Shown here in pieces: positions 52,589 through 61,398 of a stretch of DNA of 64,000 nucleotides. Source of the stretch: Bacillus cytotoxicus (lineage in GTDB: Bacteria > Bacillota > Bacilli > Bacillales > Bacillaceae_G). The stretch is taken from NCBI RefSeq assembly GCF_023715645.1, contig NZ_JAMBOP010000003.1, positions 1 to 64,000 of the forward strand, in the 5' to 3' direction. The notes under the pieces were generated by a model. That model was given only the letters and a program-made list of their open reading frames with translations. It was not told the origin of the DNA and ran no database searches. Position 1 is the stretch's first letter. Every line of letters starts with the position of its first letter. The position numbers and the translations under genes are program-made.

Positions 52589-54438
52589 TATTTTTTCACA
52601 TAATGTGCAAAGGTAAGTAAAGGAAATAAACGATGATAACTATGATAACGAATATAAAACTCTCCTGGGAGTCCTGCTCCAGTCGGATATTCAATATTGT
52701 AAAAAGTGTTTTCTAACAAATAATTGATTCCGTTTTGAATACAAGGTGTTTCTGTATCATATACAGCAATTAGCGCATCTAAAGCCCATGCTGTTTGAGA
52801 AGGTGTACTAAAAGACGTGGAAATAAATCGTTTCTCCTTGCTGCTTCTGCACGATTCTCCCCAACCGCCATCGCGATGTTGAATCATTTCTAACCAACGC
52901 ACTGCTTTTTCTATAGCTGGATGATTCTTTGGCAAACCATTTGCCCGCAGCCCCGTCACAGCAGCCCATGTGCCATATATGTAGCAAACTCCCCATTTTC
53001 CATACCAAGAACCATTTTGTTCTTGGTTGCGTAAAAGCCACTGCACCCCGCGTTGTAAATCGTAACTGTTTATTTCATTTTGTGCATGCGTTCCAAAGAA
53101 CTCGAGTACCCTTCCTGTTATATCTGCTGTAGACGGATCGAGAATCATATCTTCTGCACTATCGAGTGGAAGATGCAAAAACATATGCTTATCAACATTT
53201 CTCTCAAACGCTCCCCAGCCGCCATCTTTATTTTGCATTCCAAGAAGCCAATGTATCCCGTTATTCCAAGCTCTTTTTATATTTGTCTCTTTCTTGGCGA
53301 TTTCAGTAAGTGAACGTAATGCAGCTGTTGTATCATCACAATCTGGCACAATCGTATTCGTTTCAGTAAATCCCCAGCCACCAGGAGATAAAGACGGTGC
53401 ATGAACATGCCAATCGCCATAAGAAGTATGCTGCTTCTTTACTAAAAAGCGATTTGCTCTTTCAATCATCACATCACCTTCTGAAACATTTGCTTCTTGC
53501 AAAGCGTAACTTAAAAGCGCAGTATCCCATACTGTTGAAGGTGAATTTTGTAAATGGGCACCATTCTTTGTGTTCCATATATATGACTGTATCCCTGATA
53601 CAGCTCGCTCAATAATAGGAGAATGCATAGAATAACCGAGAGCACGCAGAGCATAAATCATGTAAAAGGTGGCACTCGCATAAGTATAAAGCGTTCCATT
53701 TCCTTCTATACGTTCTAACATAAACCGTTCCGCCGCTTTATACCCTTTTTGATGAAGTGTATACGGATACGAAATTAGCTTTTTTCCTTCAGATAAAATA
53801 GTTTGCCAAACGGAAGAACGCTGAGAATGGAACCAACTTGATTTATTTGCACCTACTATATGGCTCAAATCAGGAACATCAACTTCTTCAACTACAAATC
53901 TCTTATTTAAACAAATAATTGTAGGTACGAAATGGATACGTGCAGTATTACTCACCTCATACATACTAAACGGGGAATGATCCGGTAGAAAGAAAAAAGG
54001 CATCGGAAAATGAAACAATGGAGGATAATTATATTGTCCATGTAGCGCTAACAAAAACTTTGTCATAAAATGAGCATTTGCAATACCACCTTGTTCACGA
54101 ATAAATTGTTCTGCACGAAGCATTATTCTGTCCTCTTTCTTATATTGCCGAGAAGCTAACAATGCAGCATACACTTGAATGGTAGCTGAAAGATTCCCAT
54201 TAGGTTCATCTTCATACAACTTCCACGTTCCTTCATTTGTTTGTAAAGAAGTTAACCTTGCTGTAAATGGTTCTATTTCTTTTTCTTTTTTTAACATACG
54301 TAATAAAAAAATCATCGTACAATCCGTAAGCGGGGATCCTTCAAAACAAAAGCGCCATGTTCCATCCCTTTGCTGCATCGTACGTAACGCTGTAACATGT
54401 CGCTCCATTTCGTATTTTACTTTGTCATACAAAAGCAT
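52579..54438 (-). CDS. shc: Squalene-hopene cyclase family protein (SqhC)
   Basis: The 619-residue prenyltransferase/squalene cyclase has the catalytic DxDD motif Asp366-Cys-Asp-Asp369 (PDCDDTTAAL). Several QW repeats are present: QNKDGGWGAFE, NQEQNGSWYGKWG, QHRDGGWGES and others. It cyclises squalene-type polyprenes to hopanoid or, as B. subtilis SqhC does with C35 chains, sporulene-type lipids. It is membrane-associated. It is a single gene, followed by a bidirectional terminator. Confidence 0.92.
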   Translation of the reverse strand: MLLYDKVKYEMERHVTALRTMQQRDGTWRFCFEGSPLTDCTMIFLLRMLKKEKEIEPFTARLTSLQTNEGTWKLYEDEPNGNLSATIQVYAALLASRQYKKEDRIMLRAEQFIREQGGIANAHFMTKFLLALHGQYNYPPLFHFPMPFFFLPDHSPFSMYEVSNTARIHFVPTIICLNKRFVVEEVDVPDLSHIVGANKSSWFHSQRSSVWQTILSEGKKLISYPYTLHQKGYKAAERFMLERIEGNGTLYTYASATFYMIYALRALGYSMHSPIIERAVSGIQSYIWNTKNGAHLQNSPSTVWDTALLSYALQEANVSEGDVMIERANRFLVKKQHTSYGDWHVHAPSLSPGGWGFTETNTIVPDCDDTTAALRSLTEIAKKETNIKRAWNNGIHWLLGMQNKDGGWGAFERNVDKHMFLHLPLDSAEDMILDPSTADITGRVLEFFGTHAQNEINSYDLQRGVQWLLRNQEQNGSWYGKWGVCYIYGTWAAVTGLRANGLPKNHPAIEKAVRWLEMIQHRDGGWGESCRSSKEKRFISTSFSTPSQTAWALDALIAVYDTETPCIQNGINYLLENTFYNIEYPTGAGLPGEFYIRYHSYHRLFPLLTFAHYVKKYKK

Positions 54439-54507
54439 AGATATCCCCCTTCTTCACTGAATCCATATACGATATTCAAACAAATACGTAAATATGCGCA
54501 TAACAAA

Positions 54508-54542
54508 AAGCAAAGCAAGATTCATTTCTCACTTTGCTTACG
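54508..54542 (-). terminator. Terminator of yuiD-like gene
   Basis: aagcaaag and ctttgctt are paired, with a T-run on the minus strand side; it overlaps the stop at 54538. Confidence 0.7.
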
Positions 54543-54963
54543 AGCAATAACAAATCGCAACAACAATTCCTAACAGAGCCCCGACAATGACTTGATATGG
54601 CGTATGCCCAACAAGTTCATTCAATTTTTTATAGTTTGTTTGTCTTCCATGGAAAAAATCATTTAATATTTTCGCTTGTCTACTGACGGCAAGTCTCACT
54701 CCGGATGCATCATACATGACAATAATCGCAAAAATCGTCGCAATCGCAAATAGTGAACTCGAAAATCCTTCTTCAATTCCAATTGCGAGTGCTAATGCTG
54801 TGACGGTGGAAGAATGAGAACTCGGCATTCCACCGGAAGCAAAAAACTTCGCAAAATCAAATTCTCTCTTTTTTACTAAGGTGATGATGACTTTTGTAAA
54901 TTGCGCTAAAAACCAAGCAATTACCGCAGACATTAATGGATTGTTATGTAAAATTGTTTCCAT
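54538..54963 (-). CDS. yuiD: Divergent PAP2-family membrane protein (YuiD)
   Basis: This 141-residue protein has four TM segments and FASGGMPSSHSSTVTALALAIG, the phosphatase-like SGxPSSHS motif of the acid phosphatase/vanadium haloperoxidase-related DUF212. ATG at 54963 follows GAGGTGAGGTG; the GTG nine bases upstream overlaps that site. YuiD may be an undecaprenyl- or phosphatidyl-phosphate phosphatase-like protein; activity is unproven. Confidence 0.85.
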   Translation of the reverse strand: METILHNNPLMSAVIAWFLAQFTKVIITLVKKREFDFAKFFASGGMPSSHSSTVTALALAIGIEEGFSSSLFAIATIFAIIVMYDASGVRLAVSRQAKILNDFFHGRQTNYKKLNELVGHTPYQVIVGALLGIVVAICYCS

Positions 54964-55041
54964 AATTCGCACCTCACCTCTTATAATGGAATATCCTTAC
55001 TTTCATTATAATGAAAACGGCATACATAATACCATGCCATT

Positions 55042-55971
55042 TTACGAAACTTTTGCAGATTTATTTTTTATAAATTTCGGTTGCTTAGTTAACATAAATT
55101 TCGTTTTTGCTATCGAAAAGACAAATAACGCAATCCAAATAAAGAAAAATGCAATCATATGTGCAGTAGTAAAATGTTCATGAAAGACGAAGATTCCTAA
55201 TACAAGACTAATTGTCGGTGCGATATACTGCAAAAATCCGATCATTGATAGCGGAATAAGCTTTGTACCTTTTGCAAAATATAAAAGCGGCAGTGCAGTA
55301 ACAATCCCAGCTCCCGCTAGAAGTAATGTCGATGTAATCGACACTGTTCCAAACGAACTAATCCCTTTGTCACCAAGCACTCCTAAATATACGAGAGCTA
55401 TCGGTGTTACTAGCATTGTTTCCATCGTTAACCCAATCATTGAATCATAATCTAATAGTTTCTTTGATAAACCATATAAACCAAACGTACATGCTAACGA
55501 AATTGCAATCCACGGAATCGATCCATAGCGTACGGTTAAAATTATCACTCCAAACGCAGCTAACCCCACAGCAATATATTGCCAAAAGTTAAGTTTTTCT
55601 TTTAAAACAAGCGTACCAAGTAAAATACTAACAAGCGGATTAATATAATAACCTAAACTTGCTTCGATGACATGATTATGATTAACAGCCCATATGTATA
55701 CAAACCAGTTCCCGCTAATTAAAATAGAAGCAACAGTTAATGACATAAATAATTTAGGACGTTTAAAAAGTTGTGTAAACTCGTTCGTGAATTGACCAAA
55801 ACGTTTACAAATAAGTAAGACGAATAACATAAAAATAAATGCCCAAACAATGCGATGCGCTAAAATTTCTTCTGCCGGAACGTCGTCAATCAATTTCCAA
55901 TAAAGCGGAAGGATCCCCCACATCATATATGCACTTGCCGCATATATCATCCCTTTTTTTTGCGCTTCCAT
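55042..55971 (-). CDS. rarD: EamA-family transporter, RarD type
   Basis: The 309-residue DMT permease has ten TM helices. The RarD subgroup blocks are MMWGILPLYWKLI, EILAHRIVWAF, NWFVYIWAVNHNHVIEASLGYYINPL and IGFLQYIAPTISLVLG. The substrate is unknown; the name comes from a chloramphenicol-sensitivity phenotype elsewhere. It is a single gene. Confidence 0.9.
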   Translation of the reverse strand: MEAQKKGMIYAASAYMMWGILPLYWKLIDDVPAEEILAHRIVWAFIFMLFVLLICKRFGQFTNEFTQLFKRPKLFMSLTVASILISGNWFVYIWAVNHNHVIEASLGYYINPLVSILLGTLVLKEKLNFWQYIAVGLAAFGVIILTVRYGSIPWIAISLACTFGLYGLSKKLLDYDSMIGLTMETMLVTPIALVYLGVLGDKGISSFGTVSITSTLLLAGAGIVTALPLLYFAKGTKLIPLSMIGFLQYIAPTISLVLGIFVFHEHFTTAHMIAFFFIWIALFVFSIAKTKFMLTKQPKFIKNKSAKVS

Positions 55972-56048
55972 TTAACTCTCCCCTTTTCTTTTTCCCTCAT
56001 TATAAAATGTCCTTCTATCTGTTTACAATTTTCCGCTACGTAAACTCT

Positions 56049-56300
56049 TTATAATATCCAAAAGACATATACTCCCAAAGCAGCAAGAACTGGAATACCA
56101 AACACAAACTTATTTTTATGTGTCTTATGATGAAACATATACATTCCAACCCAGGCTCCAATCCCTCCCCCTGCTGCTGCAATTAAAAACAACGTACTCT
56201 CCGGTGTACGCCACTGTTGCTGCTTTGCTTTCCTTTTATCTAGTCCCATCATGATAAAAGCAAAAATATTAATAAAAACAAAATAAATCCATTTCACCAT
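56049..56300 (-). CDS. DUF1294 family membrane protein
   Basis: The 83-residue protein has three hydrophobic segments and the family core IMMGLDKRKAKQQQWRTPESTL, followed by GGGIGAWVGMYMFHHKT. ATG at 56300 has GAGG upstream. The function is unknown. Confidence 0.82.
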   Translation of the reverse strand: MVKWIYFVFINIFAFIMMGLDKRKAKQQQWRTPESTLFLIAAAGGGIGAWVGMYMFHHKTHKNKFVFGIPVLAALGVYVFWIL

Positions 56301-56339
56301 ATTGTGAAAACCTCTTTCAAACATTTTTCCAATCCATTA

Positions 56340-56395
56340 TTTATCCCACTATTCGTGGGCAGTAAGACCCCCACTGATGGAAGTTTCACCTTATT
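56340..56395 (+). repeat. TTTATCCC-type repeat element, short form
   Basis: tttatcccactattcgtgggcagtaagacc then cccactgatggaagtttcaccttat has the same ends as the copies at 29876 and 61280 but only ~56 bp. Confidence 0.7.
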
Positions 56396-56463
56396 ATACA
56401 CTCATTTTATTTTTTCGTTTTATAACAAAATAACACTAATTTTATAATATCAACCAAAAAATA

Positions 56464-56493
56464 TTGACTTCAATAATTATTTTATGATATTAT
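56464..56493 (+). promoter_or_regulatory. Putative promoter of the CarD gene
   Basis: TTGACT (56464-56469), an 18-bp gap, then TATTAT (56488-56493), about 70 bp before the start codon. Confidence 0.45.
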
Positions 56494-56561
56494 AAATAAT
56501 TTTACTTATCCTCTTATATATGATACCCTTAGATAGGTTACCATATATGGAGGTGGATTAT

Positions 56562-57038
56562 TTGTTTCAAATAGGCGATAAGATTGTTTATCCAATGCAC
56601 GGAGCAGGTGTGATTGAAGCCATAGAAGAAAAAGAAATCCTAGGAGAAATACAAAAATATTATGTAATAAGAATACCAATTAGTAATATGGAAGTAATGA
56701 TTCCGATGAAAAAAATGATACAATCGCGTATACGATTAATTGCCGATATGCTTACATTAGAAAATGTATTACTTATTTTTCAGTACGGCGAATCAGATCA
56801 TTCACTCTCATGGAAGCAAAGATATACCCAAAACATGGAGAAAATGAAGACGGGTGAAATACTAGAAGGCGCTGAAGTAGTTCGCGACTTAATACGTAGA
56901 AATAAAGTAAGGGCGCTTAATACAAGTGAAAAACAAATGTTAGACAACGCACAAAAAATTTTAATTAGTGAATTGAGTTTAATTAAAGGAATTACTGAAA
57001 ATCAGGCAATTGATTTGTTAAATACGAAAGTCGGCTAG
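56562..57038 (+). CDS. CarD/CdnL family transcription regulator
   Basis: The 158-residue protein has an N-terminal CarD/TRCF-type RNA-polymerase interacting domain (FQIGDKIVYPMHGAGVIEAIEEKEILGE, KYYVIRIPISNMEVMIPMKK). A helical C-terminal domain follows (LSWKQRYTQNMEKMKTGEILEGAEVVRDL). It binds the RNAP beta subunit and modulates promoter opening. I chose TTG at 56562, since GGAGGTG lies 6 nt upstream. Upstream frame codons contain that site. Confidence 0.88.
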   Translation: MFQIGDKIVYPMHGAGVIEAIEEKEILGEIQKYYVIRIPISNMEVMIPMKKMIQSRIRLIADMLTLENVLLIFQYGESDHSLSWKQRYTQNMEKMKTGEILEGAEVVRDLIRRNKVRALNTSEKQMLDNAQKILISELSLIKGITENQAIDLLNTKVG

Positions 57039-57091
57039 GTAAAAAAATCCGTTTTGAACTTGATTTTAAATTAAATAAGATACCTAAAACG

Positions 57092-57127
57092 ACAAAATAG
57101 CCTAACACCTATTTTGTTTTTTTTTGC
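57092..57127 (+). terminator. Terminator of the CarD gene
   Basis: acaaaatag pairs with ctattttgt around cctaacac, followed by nine T residues. Confidence 0.9.
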
Positions 57128-57443
57128 TTTATTTACCTCAATATGATATGATTACAAATACGATTTGATTATAGGAACATTATCCTCTAAGAAAAAATTC
57201 TTTTTCCTCTAAATGAATTATTCTCACCACTTTTTATTCCCATACTTCTAAGTATACGATGAGGTTCATTTATCCAAGCATTGTTTTTGGATATCCCGAT
57301 TCATACTGGCGCGGTCATCGGAGCCGTAAGGACGAAAGAGAGGTAGGGCTTTCGTTGTTTTGAGGTTTCAAAAACGATAATGAACATTTACTGTTCTTAT
57401 CTTCCATTTTAACGTAAAAACGATAACAAATTTAAATATATGC
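57128..57443. other. Structured intergenic segment, unassigned
   Basis: The block 57265-57370 has small GC-rich hairpins (cggtcatcggagccg; acgaaag ... ctttcgt) that stand out from the AT-rich surroundings. No ORF, terminator T-run or known RNA motif was recognised. It may be another dispersed repeat of the group. Confidence 0.4.
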
Positions 57444-57532
57444 TTATATATAAATTCAAATTAAAAACCTGACATAAACCCCTTTTCTTTTTAGATGGAC
57501 GAGAGCGTCTGGCTATGAGTAGATGCGGTCAG
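57444..57532 (+). repeat. bcr1 repeat, 3'-truncated
   Basis: ttatatataaattcaaattaaaaacctgacataaaccccttttc ... gatgcggtcagga matches the left half of bcr1. It then switches abruptly into a cold-shock gene remnant. Confidence 0.85.
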
Positions 57533-57662
57533 GACAGTAAAATGGTTTAATAGTGAAAAAGGATTTGAATGTATGAAGTACCAAATGATAGTAATGTTAC
57601 AGTAAATTGCATTCAAACAAGTTAACAGAGGTCAAAACTTAAAAATGTTGTAAAACTATAAG
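57533..57662 (+). pseudogene. Cold shock protein gene remnant
   Basis: Directly after the bcr1 fragment the sequence reads VKWFNSEKGF, then frame-shifted EVPNDSNV, then, near the end, LKNVVKL and stop. These are the start, RNP1 neighbourhood and C-terminus of a CspA-type protein. The start codon is gone and the middle (VFVHFSAI region) is missing, so it cannot encode a cold-shock domain. The terminator at 57669-57703 may originally have been its own. Confidence 0.75.
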
Positions 57663-57668
57663 AAAACG

Positions 57669-57703
57669 AAAAGAACATGCAACAGTTTGTTGCATGTTCT
57701 TTA
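57669..57703. terminator. Bidirectional terminator
   Basis: aaagaacatgcaac pairs with gttgcatgttcttt around agttt. It ends the minus-strand 46-aa ORF (stop at 57704). Confidence 0.9.
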
Positions 57704-57844
57704 TTATTCTTCTACAGTTTCATTTTCATCTTTACTACTATCATCACCAATAGATTGAGTATCTTTATTCTCCATACAAACCATTGCGTGATACATTTCT
57801 GCATACAATCCGAACACTTGGTACACACTTCCAAGAAACGGCAT
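57704..57844 (-). CDS. 46-residue small protein downstream of the tubulin-like gene
   Basis: ATG at 57844 follows GAGGG with 6 nt spacing. The peptide has a hydrophobic/aromatic N-terminus (MPFLGSVYQVFGLYAEMYHA) and a strongly acidic tail (SIGDDSSKDENETVEE). It begins 56 bp after the stop of the tubulin-like gene on the same strand and ends at a strong terminator, so it is probably the last gene of that unit. No family is recognised. Confidence 0.65.
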   Translation of the reverse strand: MPFLGSVYQVFGLYAEMYHAMVCMENKDTQSIGDDSSKDENETVEE

Positions 57845-57900
57845 GAGAATCCCTCTTTTCAAAATAATTCATTCCAAAATTAAGGATTCCCAATCTTTTC

Positions 57901-60900
57901 TTAATCATTCGTTTTTCTATCTTCCTCTTCTATTTGAATATTAAGAAGATGTAACCATTTCTTATATGGTGCACTGTCAGGATCTACAAATTCTTTCGCG
58001 TATGAGCGATTCCATAATTGCGTTACAAATAAAGCCGCTTCTTTTTTAGCCATTGATTCTGCACCAGTCCCGTAATAAACTTTAAAATAATGTTCCATTT
58101 CATCCACAAGTAATCGTAATAACTCATCTGACGTTTCTTCTAACGTCGGATCATATTTCGCTTCCTTATCATACATCAAGATAATATCTAAAATATTATG
58201 AACATGTTCTTTTCGAAGCCATCTTATATCTTGCGCACCTAATACAAATGAATGTGTATATAAATGGCCTCCATGATGCAATGCTTTTTCCTGTTCTTCC
58301 TCAAAACGAGAAATGATATTTTCATATATAAATGGATTATGAAGAAGGGCACGATGTAATTTATACCCTTCATTCGTTACATTTTTTCCCATCGATTGAA
58401 TTAGAGAACTCCGGCCTACTCCGTTATATTGGTAAACAAACTGACCGTCTACCGCGGCGAGGCTAATCCACCGAAAGATATATGCATATAATAAAGCGCG
58501 ATTACATTTCTCATCATCCAACTTCGTTTGCGTTGCATTTAAATCGGGCATAAACGCTGGCAAATGCCAATATTTATCAAGATGAGGTGTTAAATTCGAT
58601 TTCCGGATATTTAATTTATTTATACGGCGATAATACGCTTGAAAGTAGTCTCCCTTCTCGTTTACAAAACCATTAACAGTATGTCCAGACGACAATTTCG
58701 GAAAATCTTGTAGGGATAAGCCGTAATGCGCACGGTAACATACAATTTCATACTGTGAAAAAGCTTTATCAACGGTTTCTTTTTCTTGAAACATCTCTTG
58801 AAGCGTTTCTTCATTTAACTCCTGCTTAACAAACGGATGAATACCCCAATATTGTAATTCACGGTGATGCGGCACTTTCGGTATAAATGGACTTGCAAGA
58901 TGCAATAAATCTTCTATTTTTTCACTGACATACTCTGTCATATCACGTTTTTGAATAGAAGCTTCTTTTCGAAGCGCTTCAATAATATTTAATTCTAGCT
59001 TATCTCTGTACCGATCTTGCAGTTCTTTTTCACAATACGTTAAAATGTGTTTTCGATAAAAGTCTTCTACTTTTTGAGATTGCCCTTCCTCTGCCCCTGC
59101 TTCCCGGCAATACTCTCGATATAAACTCATATAAATTTCAGCAGATATTTCTTTTGGCAGCACACCATTATTGACATGGTGATGAATGTCGTTCCATATT
59201 TCTTCCTGCATTCGTTCATCTGCTAATACGTATACATTTGTTGGGTTTGTTTTCCCCTCAAATTCTTTACTGCGCTTTTGAATATCTAATAATAAGTTTT
59301 CACGAGTTTCTTGTAAATTATCAAAGAAACGCTCCCAATATTGAATCATTTTATCTACAGCTTGATATAAATTTTGATATACAAGTTCTAGCAACATTTC
59401 TTTTCGGTACTCATTTAACTTGTGTACATATTGGGTCGCGATATCTTGAAATTCTTTTCGGAATACACGCTGATCATTATGAAAAACCTTTCCAATCCAA
59501 CCTTGCTGCTGTGCGAGTTCAACACGGCGAACAGCTGTTACGGTTCCTTCAATATTACTCACATTAAACTTTTTATCGTAATTTTGAATGAGATTACGCT
59601 TTTGTTCATTATTTTCGTGCAAACGATTCATTTTCTCAGTTAACAATTTACGAATTTCATATAACATATACCGTGCAGCAACTGGATGAACAGGATCAGT
59701 TTTCTTCAAAAACCACGTATTTAGCTGATAGGACTGTCCCTCTGAACCACTTGGCGTAAACCGATCTGCTTCAATTATGTCATATACCAATGTTGTGACA
59801 TGCTCATGTACACGGCTTGGAATTGCGTACGCATATAAGCGTACCGCATGATCAACTCGCGCTACTTCCCCTTTCATTTGCTCTGCAATTTTTAGCTTGG
59901 CTGCTGAAATTTTACACTCACGCTGCAATCGGTTTAGCTCCTCATCTTTTTGCACTGTACGCTGCACATAACTTTCCACCGAATCGAGGAACAATTTTGC
60001 CTTTGATATACCGATTTTTCCACCTTCTGCCCCTTCACGTGATTCATAGTACATTTGTTTATAAAATATATGCGCTTGTTCTGGACGAGTCGCTAAATGT
60101 TCTAAATCCTCTAAGAAGCTCTTCCCCCGTCCTGGCTTTTCCCGTTGCATACCGCGGCGAACATCTTGCTCATATCGACTTTTCTTCTCTAAAAAGAGTC
60201 GATCTAAATGAAGCCATGATTCATCTAGTCCTTGCACCGCCCATTTTAAAGCGCAAAAATGAAGAACATTTTCATATGGATAAATAAGTTTGGCGACTCC
60301 CGCTCCGCAATAACGGGCTTTGCCATTTGAATCAGCAAGTTGCTGAATTTGATTATCTTCCTGCGCAAAATGACTCGTTGACATCGGACTAAATAGTTGT
60401 AAATAAATCGTGTTTGCCATTTGTTCCATATAGTCAGACAAGCTATTTAAATGATGTCCATGTAAATTTTCATAATCATATAAAAAGCAATAATTATACG
60501 GTAAGTGATGTTGCATAATGGTATGATTTGTACGACCATCTTCATCCACTTGATCAGGCCTGTATTCTAACTCAATTGTAACGCCCCCGCGGCGCGATAA
60601 TTCTCCTGTCGATCCTAATGTAATAGCGTGTAATTCTTTTAACGATGCATAACCGTTTGCCTGCACTGTTTCAAATTCTTTCCCGCTTATTGTACGCGTC
60701 TTTACGAGAGCATCAGGAAGCAAGAAAGCGCCGCGAATTAAAATATTGTGATGTTGCAACTTTTTCCGAAGCATTTCTCGCAAATATAGCGCGATTTGTA
60801 AGTACATTCCCGAACCTGTACCTCCAGCTAATGATGTAATAATAATGACCCGTACGCCGTACTCTGTTTTATCACTAGTGACCGGAAAAATTTTCTCGAT

Positions 60901-61263
60901 TTCCTGCCAAAACGACGTTAATTTATCCTCCTTCATTGCCGCGCGAAGTGCTAGGCGGGAAATAACACGGAGCTGACCGGCACCTTCTGTTAATGGTTTA
61001 TCTAGTATCGTTGGATCAATCGGAAACCAGTCTGGAATTGTCGGATCTTCTGCAATATATTCACGCGGTGTTTTACTAGAACTCGTTTGCGTCACGAATT
61101 TACGAATATGTTGAAAATGACTTAACGTATTAATATCTGTATCAAAGACGTGCATCGCTACTTTTTTGCGCCGCTCTAATGGAAGCTTTCGATAAATATC
61201 ATGTGTAATCGCACTCCCGATTCCACCAAGTCCAATTAAAATTGTCGGCACTTGAAAATCCAT
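57901..61263 (-). CDS. Giant tubulin/FtsZ-like protein (Tubulin_2 type)
   Basis: The 1120-residue protein has an N-terminal GTPase region resembling the tubulin/FtsZ superfamily: PTILIGLGGIGSAITHDIY at 6-24, FDTD at 40-43, and the tubulin signature loop SLAGGTGSGMYL at 144-155. A long helical, coiled-coil-rich region (~430-800) and a C-terminal domain of unknown fold follow. FtsZ-like families with vWA partners have been proposed to act in membrane remodelling. ATG at 61263 follows GGAAGGTG. It lies downstream of the vWA membrane protein on the same strand, with a repeat element in the 131-bp gap. The function is unknown. Confidence 0.82.
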   Translation of the reverse strand: MDFQVPTILIGLGGIGSAITHDIYRKLPLERRKKVAMHVFDTDINTLSHFQHIRKFVTQTSSSKTPREYIAEDPTIPDWFPIDPTILDKPLTEGAGQLRVISRLALRAAMKEDKLTSFWQEIEKIFPVTSDKTEYGVRVIIITSLAGGTGSGMYLQIALYLREMLRKKLQHHNILIRGAFLLPDALVKTRTISGKEFETVQANGYASLKELHAITLGSTGELSRRGGVTIELEYRPDQVDEDGRTNHTIMQHHLPYNYCFLYDYENLHGHHLNSLSDYMEQMANTIYLQLFSPMSTSHFAQEDNQIQQLADSNGKARYCGAGVAKLIYPYENVLHFCALKWAVQGLDESWLHLDRLFLEKKSRYEQDVRRGMQREKPGRGKSFLEDLEHLATRPEQAHIFYKQMYYESREGAEGGKIGISKAKLFLDSVESYVQRTVQKDEELNRLQRECKISAAKLKIAEQMKGEVARVDHAVRLYAYAIPSRVHEHVTTLVYDIIEADRFTPSGSEGQSYQLNTWFLKKTDPVHPVAARYMLYEIRKLLTEKMNRLHENNEQKRNLIQNYDKKFNVSNIEGTVTAVRRVELAQQQGWIGKVFHNDQRVFRKEFQDIATQYVHKLNEYRKEMLLELVYQNLYQAVDKMIQYWERFFDNLQETRENLLLDIQKRSKEFEGKTNPTNVYVLADERMQEEIWNDIHHHVNNGVLPKEISAEIYMSLYREYCREAGAEEGQSQKVEDFYRKHILTYCEKELQDRYRDKLELNIIEALRKEASIQKRDMTEYVSEKIEDLLHLASPFIPKVPHHRELQYWGIHPFVKQELNEETLQEMFQEKETVDKAFSQYEIVCYRAHYGLSLQDFPKLSSGHTVNGFVNEKGDYFQAYYRRINKLNIRKSNLTPHLDKYWHLPAFMPDLNATQTKLDDEKCNRALLYAYIFRWISLAAVDGQFVYQYNGVGRSSLIQSMGKNVTNEGYKLHRALLHNPFIYENIISRFEEEQEKALHHGGHLYTHSFVLGAQDIRWLRKEHVHNILDIILMYDKEAKYDPTLEETSDELLRLLVDEMEHYFKVYYGTGAESMAKKEAALFVTQLWNRSYAKEFVDPDSAPYKKWLHLLNIQIEEEDRKTND

Positions 61264-61279
61264 GTGAATCACCTTCCTA

Positions 61280-61398
61280 TTTATCCCGGTATTCGCGGGC
61301 AGTAAGATCCCCGTGGGGATAACTGCCCATAAAGGCCCGATTTGGTGAGCTAACCACGAGTAGGATAAAGCCCTTTACTCATGGAAGTTTCGCTTTAT
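61280..61398 (-). repeat. TTTATCCC-type repeat element, long form
   Basis: tttatcccggtattcgcgggcagtaagatccc ... actcatggaagtttcgctttat spans 119 bp between the tubulin-like and vWA genes. TTTAT occurs at both ends, and the distal TTTAT contains the stop codon (61395-61397) of the vWA gene. Orientation is given by similarity only. Confidence 0.7.

Noticed and set aside
59817-60287. 156-residue plus-strand ORF antisense to the tubulin-like gene
   Set aside because: It is a shadow frame of a long coding sequence without its own ribosome site or domain.
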